Source: Paenibacillus sp. FSL H8-0548 (GTDB lineage: Bacteria; Bacillota; Bacilli; Paenibacillales; Paenibacillaceae). Taken from it: a stretch of DNA of 64,000 nucleotides. The notes below the pieces were generated by a model that saw only the letters and a list, made by a program, of their open reading frames with translations, did not search any database and was not told where the DNA came from. Of this stretch, positions 42,452-52,084 are shown one piece after another (the first letter of the stretch is position 1; each line of letters opens with the position of its first letter). The stretch lies in the NCBI RefSeq assembly GCF_038630985.1, contig NZ_CP152049.1, forward strand, positions 7,059,501-7,123,500. Direction: 5' to 3'. The position numbers and the translations under genes are program-made.

Positions 42452-44537
42452 GCTCGAACAGACGCGCCGTCTTAACCGTAGGCAAAGTGACTTCGAGCAT
42501 ACCATCTGCTGCATGCCATTCGCACCTCGTACCTAAAGCATCTGCTGGGTAGGCGCACACTGCCTCCAGCTGCTGTCCCTGCCAGCGTGCAAGGGGAAGC
42601 TTTATGTCGGCCGTAGCTCCAGCAATCCGCCAGACGGCCAAATAGATTCGGTCGCCATGATACAGACCATAGCTAACCCAATCGTCCTGCTGCGTTGGCA
42701 GACCGAGCGGCCAGAATGGCAGTGCCGCAGGAATGTCCCCGCGAATCTTTTTGTAGTAATCTAGCGCCTCCTTAACGAGCGACCTGCGGCGCGGGCTGAG
42801 CTCAGCCAAATGACCACTCTGATGCACACGCAGTAATAACGCATTCACCATGTTGTAAATAACTTCTTCATCGTCACCTTCACGAAGGGGATAAGACCAA
42901 ATAGCAGATTGCTCTGGCGTTAATACTGCTGGCGAGCTGGCTGCAATAGCTGCGTATTTCACGTAATCCTCTTGATCGCTAGTCGATTGAATGCTGTGGC
43001 GGCTAAGCATCGCATAATCCATTCGCATGCCGCCGCTGGAGCAGTTTTCGATGACAAGCTCTGGATATTTTGCGAATATGCGATCCAGCCAGCTTAGATA
43101 AGCACGATTATGCTGAAGAAGACCGTCTCCGAAGCTGTCGGAAGCCGTTTCCGTTCCAATGCCCGCGTTGATATTATAATCCATCTTAATATAGCCTACG
43201 CCATAATCCTCAACTAAACGACGAATGACCTCATCCGCATGAGCGATAACCTTGGGGCTGCGATAGTCGAGCTGATAACGGCTGCGGTCCTTAACCCGCT
43301 TGCCATGGCGCATGAAGAACCAGCTGTCATCGGTTTCCGCCAGCTTTGGACTATTAATGCCCATGACCTCAAGCTCGAGCCACAGACCTGGAATTAGCCC
43401 TTTGCTGCGGATATAATCCAGCACATACTTGATTCCTTCGGGGAATCTCTCCTCTGAGGGCAGCCACTCGCCCACGCCGTCCCACCATTCTCCTGGTGCA
43501 TACCAGCCAGCATCAATACAGAAATATTCACATCCGACCTCGGCTGCCGCATCAATTAGCGGAAGCAGCTTCTCTGTCGTAGGAGCTCCCCACAGGCAGT
43601 TCATGTAATCGTTAAAAATAACACGGAGCAGCTCGTTATCCTCATTCGGTCTCCGAATAAGGCGGCGATAGGCCGTCAGCTGCGCAACCGATTCTTCAAA
43701 GCCGCCAATAACCGTCCCGATGGCAAGCGGTACTGATACAAATTCTGCTCCTGGCGCAAGGCTCAGCCACCAGTGATTGTCATGCTCTGTTGGCCCGCTT
43801 ATGAGAACGGTGAGCAAGTCAGATTGCTCGATAATCTCCCAGTGCCAAGAGCCATTATGCTCGATTTGCCAGAATAAGCTCGTTCCTGCCTCCTCGTTTT
43901 GCAGCACAGCCATTGGAATATGCTCCGCTGCCGACCATGAGCCTGTATTGCTGCAGGATACCCGCTTCGAGCCGCGGTCCTTCAAATGCGACATGCCAAG
44001 CTCCGGCAGCTTGTAGGAGCGCCACTGCAGCTCGCTTTGCCAGCCATTATGGGCGAGATGCAGCCGCATTTTGTCATCGCGATCCTGCAAGCCTTCTTTA
44101 TCTAGTCCCGTTAAGGCAAAGGATGAAACGTATTCCACCTCGACAGATGCCTGACCTTCATTCTTCAGCACGGTCCAGCTGCGAACCGTCTGCAGCCCAT
44201 CATAAAACTGAAAATGCTGAATCGCCTTGAGTCCTGTTGCCTCATCTAGCAAGCACAGCTCAAGTTTCCGTCCAAGTGTATTGCGTGTATCTTCATGTGC
44301 AGCATAAACCATCCGGAGGCCCGGATATGTTGCACGGTGCGTCCGTCCGTGATACTCCGCGCGGTCTTCGCCTGTCAGCTGCAGCTCCATAAGCCGAAAT
44401 CCTGGCTTCTGCTCTTCTTGAATCGCAGTCGCATTCAGAGGCTGCGGTCCAAAATGAAGAAACAACACGTCTCCGCTATCGGTAATCTCAAAGTTAAAAT
44501 ACAGTCCATTTTCCACAATTTCTATATGCTTGCTCAT
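42438..44537 (-). CDS. GH36 alpha-galactosidase
   Basis: 699 aa, typical GH36 length. N-terminal beta-sandwich (about 1-300), then a TIM barrel: CEYFCIDAGWYAPGEWWD, LIPGLWLELEVMGINSPK, nucleophile Asp in GYIKMDYN, IENCSSGGMRMDYAML, acid/base Asp in STSDQEDY, then a C-terminal beta domain. It hydrolyses alpha-1,6-galactosides such as melibiose or raffinose; no signal peptide, so it acts in the cytoplasm on sugar imported by the adjacent ABC system. The final residues FELRRV and the stop lie within a repeat's inverted end. A weak SD precedes ATG 44537. Confidence 0.93.
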   Translation of the reverse strand: MSKHIEIVENGLYFNFEITDSGDVLFLHFGPQPLNATAIQEEQKPGFRLMELQLTGEDRAEYHGRTHRATYPGLRMVYAAHEDTRNTLGRKLELCLLDEATGLKAIQHFQFYDGLQTVRSWTVLKNEGQASVEVEYVSSFALTGLDKEGLQDRDDKMRLHLAHNGWQSELQWRSYKLPELGMSHLKDRGSKRVSCSNTGSWSAAEHIPMAVLQNEEAGTSLFWQIEHNGSWHWEIIEQSDLLTVLISGPTEHDNHWWLSLAPGAEFVSVPLAIGTVIGGFEESVAQLTAYRRLIRRPNEDNELLRVIFNDYMNCLWGAPTTEKLLPLIDAAAEVGCEYFCIDAGWYAPGEWWDGVGEWLPSEERFPEGIKYVLDYIRSKGLIPGLWLELEVMGINSPKLAETDDSWFFMRHGKRVKDRSRYQLDYRSPKVIAHADEVIRRLVEDYGVGYIKMDYNINAGIGTETASDSFGDGLLQHNRAYLSWLDRIFAKYPELVIENCSSGGMRMDYAMLSRHSIQSTSDQEDYVKYAAIAASSPAVLTPEQSAIWSYPLREGDDEEVIYNMVNALLLRVHQSGHLAELSPRRRSLVKEALDYYKKIRGDIPAALPFWPLGLPTQQDDWVSYGLYHGDRIYLAVWRIAGATADIKLPLARWQGQQLEAVCAYPADALGTRCEWHAADGMLEVTLPTVKTARLFELRRV

Positions 44538-44582
44538 TTCGTTCCCACATCCTTAAAGCTTTTTTTATGGTCTATAAAACAG

Positions 44583-44615
44583 CTTAACTCAGCACTGTAG
44601 CAGCGCTGAGTTAAG
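44583..44615 (-). terminator. Hairpin between binding-protein and alpha-galactosidase genes
   Basis: CTTAACTCAGC and GCTGAGTTAAG are perfect 11-bp arms around an 11-nt loop. Downstream on the minus strand is CTGTTTTATAG, a weak T tract, so it may be a partial terminator or an mRNA stabiliser that keeps binding-protein message high relative to the enzyme. Confidence 0.6.
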
Positions 44616-44634
44616 AGTTTGCCTATGGTTAGGC

Positions 44635-45948
44635 TTATTCTGCAGATCCGAATTGTATCCAAGCTTTTTGAATTTCATCGATCGCTTGATCCTTCGTTTT
44701 GCTGCCGCCAATATAAGCCTGCATCAACTCACCAAATTTTTGGTGGAACGTGTCAAGCGAGTAGTTAACCGACAAGTCACCGGATTTTTCTGTTTTCAAA
44801 ATTTCTTCCATTTGCTTAGGCATATCCAGGTCAGGAAGCGGAGCATCCTTGATCGGAGGAATAACCTTCGCTACGTCGGAGAACCAGCTTTTGCCGTAAT
44901 CCGATGTGTAGAGCCAGTTAAAGAATTCAATCGTTTCATTCACTACTTTAGAATCCTTGTTGATACGAAGCGCTTGATCGGCACCTGTAACGAGCAAGGT
45001 TTGGTCTGCTTTTTCACTAACAGGGTAACCTACGATGCCAAGCTCAAAGTCTGGCGTAATTTTTTTGATGGCTTCTTCGTCCCAAGCGCCTTTACCTGTC
45101 ATGAACGCTGCTTTGCCCGAAGCGAAATCACTTACTCCAGCGTTGCTGTCACGCTCAAGCGGCTTGTTCGTGCCATGCTTCACAGTCGTATCGATAAAGC
45201 TGAAGAAGTTGTCGTTCAGTACAGGATATTCCTTAAACGTTGTTTCACCTGCAATGAAGTTCGCTACCAATTCTTTAGGTGTAATGCCTGCATCCTCAGC
45301 AGCTGCGTTTACAAAGTTTTGGAAGATATGCTTCCATACCCACCACTCTTTATAAGCGTTGGCGAATGGTGTAATTCCTTTTGCTTCAAGCTTCGTAATG
45401 GCGTCTGCCATCTCAGAAGTCGTTTTCGGCACTTCAGTAATACCAGCATCAGCAAGCAATTTTTTGTTATAAACCATATTCATTAGATTTCCTTTAACTG
45501 GGAATCCAAGAACCTTGCCGTCTTTGGAGCTCATATTGATTTTAACGGAATCCGTCATTGCATCCGCTAACGGCTCATTTGTCAGATCAGCGCTGTATTC
45601 AGCGAAAGTGTCGATATCTCCGCCTGCTGTCGTTTGGAACACGTCAGGCGTGCTGCCGGCAGCAATCTTTGATTTAAGAACCGTGTTGTAGTCAGCTTGC
45701 ATAATTTCAAGATTGATCGTTACATTTGGTTTAACCTTTTTGTATTCTGCGATGTATGCGTTGAAAGCTTCTGTGTATTCTGGAGAAGCGGTAAACATAT
45801 TAATTGTGACTGGCTTATCAGAGGTTTCTGTATTTCCACCAGTATTCGTACCCTCGTTGTTGCCTGCCTTGTTGTTGCTGCCGCAAGCAGCCAGTATTCC
45901 GATAATCAGCACTAAGCTGACAGAGAGTGCAAGAAATCTTTTGACCAT
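44635..45948 (-). CDS. Sugar ABC transporter substrate-binding lipoprotein (family 1)
   Basis: 437 aa lipoprotein: hydrophobic signal with lipobox GILAACGSN, a Gly/Asn/Thr linker, then the family 1 carbohydrate-binding fold: VTINMFTASPEYTEAFNAYI, DVFQTTAGGDIDTFAEY, GFPVKGNLMNMVYNKKLLADAGI, GKAAFMTGKGAWDEEAIKK, and an ATP-importer C-terminus. By context it binds alpha-galactosides and works with the divergent permeases at 49785-51514. Start ATG 45948 with GGGGG SD. Placed directly downstream of yesN-like and upstream of the alpha-galactosidase on the same strand. Confidence 0.93.
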   Translation of the reverse strand: MVKRFLALSVSLVLIIGILAACGSNNKAGNNEGTNTGGNTETSDKPVTINMFTASPEYTEAFNAYIAEYKKVKPNVTINLEIMQADYNTVLKSKIAAGSTPDVFQTTAGGDIDTFAEYSADLTNEPLADAMTDSVKINMSSKDGKVLGFPVKGNLMNMVYNKKLLADAGITEVPKTTSEMADAITKLEAKGITPFANAYKEWWVWKHIFQNFVNAAAEDAGITPKELVANFIAGETTFKEYPVLNDNFFSFIDTTVKHGTNKPLERDSNAGVSDFASGKAAFMTGKGAWDEEAIKKITPDFELGIVGYPVSEKADQTLLVTGADQALRINKDSKVVNETIEFFNWLYTSDYGKSWFSDVAKVIPPIKDAPLPDLDMPKQMEEILKTEKSGDLSVNYSLDTFHQKFGELMQAYIGGSKTKDQAIDEIQKAWIQFGSAE

Positions 45949-46078
45949 TGTAATGCCCCCATTTCCTTCATTAATTGTTGTCTACGATGCCTATTCTAAA
46001 GAAAAAGGAATGAGATAAGAATGCACATAAGTGAATAGTTAAGGGTAAAAAAGTGTCCTACTGCTTTCTGTTCACTTT

Positions 46079-47728
46079 TTAGCTATCTGCATTCGCGGAT
46101 CTATACTCCGAAGGAGAAACGGCATAATAATTACGAAACGCTTTGCTGAAATAGTTTTTATCCTTATATCCTAGCATCTCCGAAATGTCCTGTATTTTCA
46201 AATTTGAATCGGCTAGCAGCTCCTTTGCCTTCTCCATTCTGACCTTCTGCACATATTCATGAATGCCGAAGCCAAATTGCTGCTTAAACAGCTTCATTAG
46301 ATATTCTCTACTCAAAAAATACTTGTCCGAAAACATTGAAATTTTAATTTCTTCAAAATAGTGATTGTCGATATAGGACTTAATATCCCCAACTTCGAAC
46401 GGCTGATTCGTCGTCAGAGCATTCCTAATTTGACCACTGTAGTAGTCTAAAATATGGTTGAGCAGCTGTTCATATTGCTCTATACTCGCAAAGTCAGTCG
46501 ATATGCCAATTGCTCTGAGCGCATGATCACCGGTAAGCGGAAGCTCCTCAGGTGAAACGCCAAGCTCCAAAGCCATATCATTTAGCAAAATAACAAACTC
46601 ATGCAGCGCTCGATCCGCATCTCCGATGCTAAAATGATCCGATGACTTCCACTTTTTCACATATTCACTCAAAATCGCTTTTGCGTTATGTACATTGCCC
46701 AGCTCCAACGCGTTTCGAATAATAAGGATACGGCTGGTGAGCGATTGATTATTATCCTTTGGCGCGGCAGCAGCAGTCGTTTCTGTGATGCTCGTGACCG
46801 CTGCGCCTTTCAGCTTAAGAAGATCTATTCCGCTAATTGCTGCTTTGGCTGCTTCATAGGAAGAGGCGATTTCCAGCGCATCTGGACTGGAGTGGCCTAT
46901 GCCTACCGCAACGACGATGCCAAACAGCTCCTTTAAGGTTGTCGTTACTTTGTTCATTTGATGCATCGACCGATAAGCGATATCGTCAGCATAACCGCCC
47001 TTCATCGTAAGAATCGCAATGAGCTCACGCTCCTGCTTCGGGCTGGCAAAGCTGAACGCTGTAAAATGGTCACCCGTTATTTCATCCATTACATTCGCAA
47101 CAGCAAATTGCAAAAGATCAGTATCCTCATGGAAGCGGCTCTTCCTGATCTGCTCTAAATTCAGTACCCGAAGCACAACGGCTGTAAAACGATTTCCAGA
47201 GTCATCGGCACCGATCAGCGGCAGGAAAGCTTCGTTATTTTTGCTCTTGAAGCTGCGCTCAATAATCGATAAATACACCTTCTCCTTCAAGCGCGGAAGT
47301 GACATATTCAGCGTAATGTTGCGATTAATAAATTCACTGTCCTTCTTCCGCTTAGCCTCCAGCACATCAATGGCCTTGCGGAGAGATTGATTCAGTTCAT
47401 GCCGATTAACGGGCTTCAGCAAATAATCGACCACCTTGGAGTGAATCGCTTGACGCGTATATTCAAAATCATTATAGCCGCTTATGACAATCGTCAGCAG
47501 ATTGGGGTAGTCACGCTCAATAATCTGCAGCAGCTCTATGCCATTAAGCTCCGGCATCTTCATATCCACCATCGCCAAATCGATTTTGTGCTCTGCCAGC
47601 ATCGCAAGCCCGACCTTCCCATCGGTTGCCTCCAGCACCTCAACGACGTCCAGTCCCTTCCAATCGCCCAATATACGAATCGCTTCGCGAAGCGGCTCCT
47701 CATCATCAATAATTAATACTCTATACAT
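46079..47728 (-). CDS. YesN-type response regulator with AraC HTH
   Basis: 549 aa. REC domain at residues about 3-120: VLIIDDEEPLREAI, phospho-Asp in LAMVDMKMPELNG, IVISGYNDFEYTRQAI, DYLLKPVNRHEL. A long central region (about 130-430) of the YesN type precedes a C-terminal AraC HTH pair: FSDKYFLSREYLMKLFKQQFGFGIHEYVQKVRMEKAKELL and ISEMLGYKDKNYFSKAFRNYYAVSPSEYR. It should activate the nearby sugar-uptake genes. The start overlaps the kinase stop by 8 bp; SD GAGGAGGGG. Confidence 0.93.
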   Translation of the reverse strand: MYRVLIIDDEEPLREAIRILGDWKGLDVVEVLEATDGKVGLAMLAEHKIDLAMVDMKMPELNGIELLQIIERDYPNLLTIVISGYNDFEYTRQAIHSKVVDYLLKPVNRHELNQSLRKAIDVLEAKRKKDSEFINRNITLNMSLPRLKEKVYLSIIERSFKSKNNEAFLPLIGADDSGNRFTAVVLRVLNLEQIRKSRFHEDTDLLQFAVANVMDEITGDHFTAFSFASPKQERELIAILTMKGGYADDIAYRSMHQMNKVTTTLKELFGIVVAVGIGHSSPDALEIASSYEAAKAAISGIDLLKLKGAAVTSITETTAAAAPKDNNQSLTSRILIIRNALELGNVHNAKAILSEYVKKWKSSDHFSIGDADRALHEFVILLNDMALELGVSPEELPLTGDHALRAIGISTDFASIEQYEQLLNHILDYYSGQIRNALTTNQPFEVGDIKSYIDNHYFEEIKISMFSDKYFLSREYLMKLFKQQFGFGIHEYVQKVRMEKAKELLADSNLKIQDISEMLGYKDKNYFSKAFRNYYAVSPSEYRSANADS

Positions 47729-49505
47729 GACTGACCCCTCCTCTTGATAACAGCATCAGCATTCTCGTGCCGCCCTTGTCTGTCTCGATTTGAAGCTCAG
47801 CCTTACCTCCGTAAAGCAGCTTCAACCGCGTATTCAGGTTAACAAGCCCGATGCTCTCATTATCGCCCTCTCGGTCCTCCCATTCGCTTTCAAATGAGCT
47901 CCTCACCTGCGCCAACCGCTCAGGCGTAAATCCTGGCCCATTATCCCACACCGAAATAACAGCATGTGTCTCTGTCAGGCTTGCGCTAATATCGATGGTA
48001 ATCGTACTCGACACTTTCTCCAGCGCATGCTTAATTGAATTTTCTACAAGCGTCTGAAGCGATAGCTTCGGAATCTCCAGTTCCCTTAACGATTCATCCC
48101 AAGCATAGGTTACCTGAAGCCTGCTGCCGAAGCGTGCCTTCTGCAGCGACAAATAATTTTCAATATGCTTCAGCTCCTCGCGCGCCTGCACGATATCCTT
48201 GCCGCTGATGCAATAACGCAGCGTTAGCGCCAGCGCATCAACCATATCGGCGATGTCATATCGCTCATTCTTAAGCGCCTTCGTTGATATGGCTTGCAGC
48301 GCATTATACAAAAAATGCGGATTGATTTCCGCCTCCAGCGCCTTTAAAATCGCATTTTTCTCTACTAGCTTCATCTTATAGCGCTCATTAATGAGATCGT
48401 TCGTCCGTTTAACCATCTGATTGAAATGACGGGATAAATAGGCAATTTCATCTCTGCCCTTCACCTCTGCCTCAGCATCAAAGTCTCCCGTACTGAATCG
48501 ATTCATCTGATAAGATAGCCGCTGCAGCGGCTTTGTAATTGCATTGGAGAAATAGATAACAACAATAATCGAAAGCACTAGGAAGAGAAACCCGATGGAG
48601 AAGCTAATGTTCCGCGTCGTCCTAGCCGCCTCATAGATTTGCGTATACGGAATCGGCTTTACAAGCTTCCAGCCCTCCTGCTCTCCGACATCATACACGA
48701 CAAGATACTTCTGCTGCTCCTCTGACCATGTGAACTCACCATTTGACTGCTCTGCAAGCTTATCCAGCAAGCTTGCTTCCTTCACACGAGAATAAAATTC
48801 TGGATCATCCGTATAAAATGGTTCATTATCAGGGCTTAAATACAGTAAGTGCTGTCCCGCGTCCACAGGAATATCACTTAGAATTTCATCTCTAACCGAT
48901 GAATCATAATAAAATGACAGCACCGCTTGCGGCTGCCGGGACACAATAGAGCGCAGCACCCTATGGTAAGCCATAAAGCTCTCTTCAGAATTGACCGAAT
49001 AGCCCGGATCGGAGTTCGGCGTTACGAACGATTGAAAGGAGCGGTTTTGCGCACTCGACATCGTTTTCTCATACCAAGGAAGCTCTTTTATCGCAGAGTT
49101 ATTCCCCGTCTCAATTTTCACATCATTATTTACCTTCGATATGGCGTAATACTTATTTTCTTTCACGACGTACAAATAAATGGCTTTCAGATCATTCCGT
49201 GAATAATACAGCCCACGTAAATAATCCTCCAAATACATTTTCGATGCATACTCTTGCGATTCGTGAGTAATAGCGTACGTAATTTCTTCATATCTAATTT
49301 GCGGCAGGGACAGCTGCTCCATCCCCATTAAGTAGTCCTCCAAATTCTGATTGACCAGCAGCAAATTATTCGATGTGCTCGAAATACTGTTTGTGATCGA
49401 TTCCTTCTGCAGCATTTGATATGAAATATAAGTCAGTGATCCTACAACGAGTATAATTATGAACGTAAACAGCAAAATAAGCTTGTTCACTAGTCTTCTC
49501 GACAT
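47721..49505 (-). CDS. YesM-type sensor histidine kinase
   Basis: 594 aa. First membrane segment (KLILLFTFIIILVVGSLTYI), an extracytoplasmic Cache domain (about 35-290), second membrane segment (FSIGFLFLVLSIIVVIYF), HAMP, the His_kinase domain with EAEINPHFLYNALQAIS (phospho-His) and an HATPase domain with VENSIKHALE and VWDNGPGF. These are LytS/YesM-type kinases that sense extracellular sugar, often through the binding protein. Partner regulator gene overlaps downstream. No clear SD before the ATG at 49505 (GAACGG only), so the start is less certain. Confidence 0.92.
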   Translation of the reverse strand: MSRRLVNKLILLFTFIIILVVGSLTYISYQMLQKESITNSISSTSNNLLLVNQNLEDYLMGMEQLSLPQIRYEEITYAITHESQEYASKMYLEDYLRGLYYSRNDLKAIYLYVVKENKYYAISKVNNDVKIETGNNSAIKELPWYEKTMSSAQNRSFQSFVTPNSDPGYSVNSEESFMAYHRVLRSIVSRQPQAVLSFYYDSSVRDEILSDIPVDAGQHLLYLSPDNEPFYTDDPEFYSRVKEASLLDKLAEQSNGEFTWSEEQQKYLVVYDVGEQEGWKLVKPIPYTQIYEAARTTRNISFSIGFLFLVLSIIVVIYFSNAITKPLQRLSYQMNRFSTGDFDAEAEVKGRDEIAYLSRHFNQMVKRTNDLINERYKMKLVEKNAILKALEAEINPHFLYNALQAISTKALKNERYDIADMVDALALTLRYCISGKDIVQAREELKHIENYLSLQKARFGSRLQVTYAWDESLRELEIPKLSLQTLVENSIKHALEKVSSTITIDISASLTETHAVISVWDNGPGFTPERLAQVRSSFESEWEDREGDNESIGLVNLNTRLKLLYGGKAELQIETDKGGTRMLMLLSRGGVSHV

Positions 49506-49642
49506 CCGTTCAACAGCGGTTTTTGCAGCCTTATATACATGATTAATATAGATTTCCCCTCATCCCTTCTGCCCAGTATTCCGTTCACCTTTTTACCCCT
49601 AAATGATTTGTTAAATCCATTTTTGCAGGCGGGCTGCTGTTT

Positions 49643-49648
49643 TATAAT
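49643..49648 (+). promoter_or_regulatory. -10 element of the divergent permease promoter
   Basis: TATAAT with TTTTTG 17 bp upstream, a poor -35 that suits activation by the YesN-like regulator. It lies in the 279-bp region between the kinase and permease genes. Confidence 0.45.
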
Positions 49649-49784
49649 ACACATTATAGACGATACCGATTAGTTAAGAAGAAACGACAGATAAGCCTTA
49701 CAGGCAAATCATGCTTTCGCTTTTCCACAATAATTGTACTGTCATTCTGCCATTAAACCAAATCTTAAGAAAAGGGGTGCAGCG

Positions 49785-50675
49785 ATGTTTAAAGCATTAG
49801 GTAGAAAATGGGGCGAAAAGCTCGAATTCGGCATCTTCACCTTGCCCGTATTAATTTGTATCGCTGTTGCGTTTTACTTTCCATTTGCCATGACGATTCG
49901 ATATTCCTTGACGAAATGGAACGGCATTTCCAAAAATCCGACATTTGTCGGGCTGGATAACTTCAAGCAAATTTTTACGGGTGACGCCAATTTCGCAAGC
50001 TCCGCATGGTTTACGATTAAATATGCCGTTCTATACATCGTACTCGTTAACGTGTTTGCCATCTTGCTGGCTGTCTTGCTCGACATGAAGCTTAGAACAA
50101 CCTCATGGCTGCGCGCAGCCTTCTTTGTCCCTTATATTTTGAGCTTAGTCATTGTCGGCTTTATCTGGAAATTCATTTTTATGCAAGGGTTCGAATCACT
50201 TGGAGAGAGCACGGGCTGGGGCATATTCGACCTTAGCTGGCTTGGCGAACCCGGACTCGCCTTCGTCTCTATCTTGCTTGTTTCCATCTGGCAGTCGATT
50301 GGCTTCTACTTAGTCATTTACATTGCTGGCTTGCAATCGGTACCAGAGGACTTGAAGGAAGCCGCGACGGTTGACGGAGCAGGTCCGGTTCGACGCTTCT
50401 TCAGCATTACGCTGCCGCTGCTTGCGCCATCTATTACAATTTCCGTATTTATGGCTCTGACGAACTCCATTAAAGTGTTTGACGTTATTCTCTCGCTTAC
50501 AGGCGGCGGGCCTGGCGGCACAACCTACAGTATCGCTTATGACATTTACAGAGATACGTTCCAAAACAATCTTTATGGCTATGGAACGGCGAAGGCGCTC
50601 ATTTTGTTCGTTGCTGTATTGTTCGTGACGATCATTCAGTTGACGCTCTTTAAACGCAGGGAGGTTGAAGCCTAA
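49785..50675 (+). CDS. Sugar ABC transporter permease 1 (MalF/UgpA type)
   Basis: 296 aa from ATG 49785 (SD AAAAGGGG). Six membrane segments: FTLPVLICIAVAFYFPFAMTIRYSL first, then the permease EAA loop YIAGLQSVPEDLKEAATVDGAGPVRRFFSITLPLLAPS. It contacts a shared MsmX-type ATPase, which is not encoded here. The gene stops at 50675, overlapping the next start by one base (TAATG). Context (alpha-galactosidase, family 1 binding protein) suggests alpha-galactoside uptake. Confidence 0.94.
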   Translation: MFKALGRKWGEKLEFGIFTLPVLICIAVAFYFPFAMTIRYSLTKWNGISKNPTFVGLDNFKQIFTGDANFASSAWFTIKYAVLYIVLVNVFAILLAVLLDMKLRTTSWLRAAFFVPYILSLVIVGFIWKFIFMQGFESLGESTGWGIFDLSWLGEPGLAFVSILLVSIWQSIGFYLVIYIAGLQSVPEDLKEAATVDGAGPVRRFFSITLPLLAPSITISVFMALTNSIKVFDVILSLTGGGPGGTTYSIAYDIYRDTFQNNLYGYGTAKALILFVAVLFVTIIQLTLFKRREVEA

Positions 50676-51514
50676 TGAATACGCACACTAAAGCCAAAGC
50701 GGGACGCATTATTCTTGAAGTTGTACTGGTGCTCGTCTCGCTCGTGTTTCTCTACCCGTTGTTCTTGGCTATTAACAACTCGTTGAAGAGCTTTGGCGAG
50801 GTCATGACTGACGTCGTCGCGCTTCCGAAGCAGCTGATGTTCGAGAATTATTCCTATGTATGGTCATTCATTAACTATCCGAGGCTATTTCTCAATAACA
50901 TGATTATTACGACTGTGGGTATTGTCGGCATTATTCTCGTCTCCTCCATTGCCGCTTACAAGCTGGCAAGAACGAAGACGCGCTGGAGCGGACTGCTTTA
51001 TCTGCTCTGCATCATGCCAATGCTCATCCCTTTTCAATCGATTATGCTTACCGTTATGCAATTAGCCAAAACACTGCATTTATCCGAAAGCACATGGGGA
51101 CTCGGCATTCTGTACTGGGGCTTTGGCGCACCGCTTGCTGTCTTCATCTATCATGGCTTCGTGAAGGGTATTCCGAAGGAAATTGACGAGAGCGCAACGA
51201 TTGACGGCGCTTCCGGCTTTAAGCTGTTCTTTCTTGTCATTTTCCCGCTACTAAAATCAGTAACAACCACAATCATTATTATTGATGTGATGTGGATCTG
51301 GAATGACTTCCTGCTTCCACTGCTTATGGTAAACGGCTCACCAGATACGAAAACGTTGACGCTAGCCGCATATACCTTCGTGGGTCAATACACCTCCGAT
51401 TGGCAATATGCAATGACCGCCATGGTGATGGCTGTGCTGCCATCCATCATCGCCTTCATCTTCCTGCAAAAATACATCGTTAAAGGCGTTGTCGCCGGCG
51501 CGGTGAAAGGTTAA
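50675..51514 (+). CDS. Sugar ABC transporter permease 2 (MalG/UgpE type)
   Basis: 279 aa with six membrane segments: IILEVVLVLVSLVFLYPLFLAINNSLKSF, the MalG-type LMFENYSYVWSFINYPRLFLNNMIITTVG, and the EAA loop YHGFVKGIPKEIDESATIDGASGFKLFFLVIFPLLKS. It forms the translocation channel with permease 1. Translationally coupled to it. A terminator follows, so these two genes form the operon. The lack of an ATPase gene is common, since Bacillales share one MsmX for many sugar importers. Confidence 0.94.
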   Translation: MNTHTKAKAGRIILEVVLVLVSLVFLYPLFLAINNSLKSFGEVMTDVVALPKQLMFENYSYVWSFINYPRLFLNNMIITTVGIVGIILVSSIAAYKLARTKTRWSGLLYLLCIMPMLIPFQSIMLTVMQLAKTLHLSESTWGLGILYWGFGAPLAVFIYHGFVKGIPKEIDESATIDGASGFKLFFLVIFPLLKSVTTTIIIIDVMWIWNDFLLPLLMVNGSPDTKTLTLAAYTFVGQYTSDWQYAMTAMVMAVLPSIIAFIFLQKYIVKGVVAGAVKG

Positions 51515-51522
51515 TCCTTTTG

Positions 51523-51570
51523 GAAAAAGCCTGACCCCTTGTTTATAATGGGGATCAGGCTTTTTTTATT
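51523..51570 (+). terminator. Terminator after the permease pair
   Basis: AAAAAGCCTGACCCC...GGGGATCAGGCTTTTTTT, about 14 paired bases with one A/C mismatch. Confidence 0.9.
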
Positions 51571-52038
51571 GTATTAAGTACCCTGCTAACGTGACGCACA
51601 TACTCAAGCATGGACGGCCAACACTGAGCATCCGCAGTAACACCTACTCCCTTAATCTAGCGGGATATCCCGCAGGCTCCAGCTGCAGTAGAATCGGCGT
51701 TATTCGCTGGGCTCCCAGCGTACGCTGCACTTTTTACAGTAGATTGAGTGCTTTGAGAGGAAAACCGGCTGTTTCTCGCCGATTCTGTTGCATAAATACA
51801 CTGTAGCCGCTCGAAACGGCACTCATGTAAGGTTTCTATTGCAGTAAGTGCAGCGTAGGCTTGTTGATACTCAGCGTGGTGATATGCAGCAGCATTATTC
51901 GGACTGTTCGGACGAATGGCGAGTGGGCGTTGGGTTAGCAAGCAAATTGGCGGTACTTGGGATCAAGCGATCATCAAGCGATCTCACCGAAATAATGAGA
52001 TAAGGCAGTCTTTCGCCTCGATAACAGCGCAAACGTTG
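51571..52038. repeat. Gene-free stretch with degenerate TGCA/CAGTAG hairpin motifs
   Basis: About 470 bp without a credible gene. Short motifs CTGCAGTAGAATCGGC (51680-51695), TGCACTTTTTACAGTAGATT (51726-51745), TTGCATAAATACACTGTAGC and ATTGCAGTAAGTGCAGCGTA follow one another. They resemble decayed copies of the TGCA hairpin family at 6.9-7.2 kb. Confidence 0.4.
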
Positions 52039-52080
52039 AAAGCACAGGCACCGTCCATTACTGACGGTGCCTGTGCTTTA
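52039..52080 (-). terminator. Terminator of the chemoreceptor gene
   Basis: AAAGCACAGGCACCGTC and its perfect complement, 17 bp, with a 7-nt loop. T tract on the minus side is short. Confidence 0.85.
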
Positions 52081-52084
52081 TGGT

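Noticed and set aside
44653..45486. Plus-strand 277-aa open frame
   Set aside because: Antisense to the sugar-binding lipoprotein; composition (many Phe, Cys, Arg) is typical of a shadow frame.
51571..52038. Possible genes in the gap after the permeases
   Set aside because: Frames of 60-94 aa on both strands have no SD and cross the repeat motifs.
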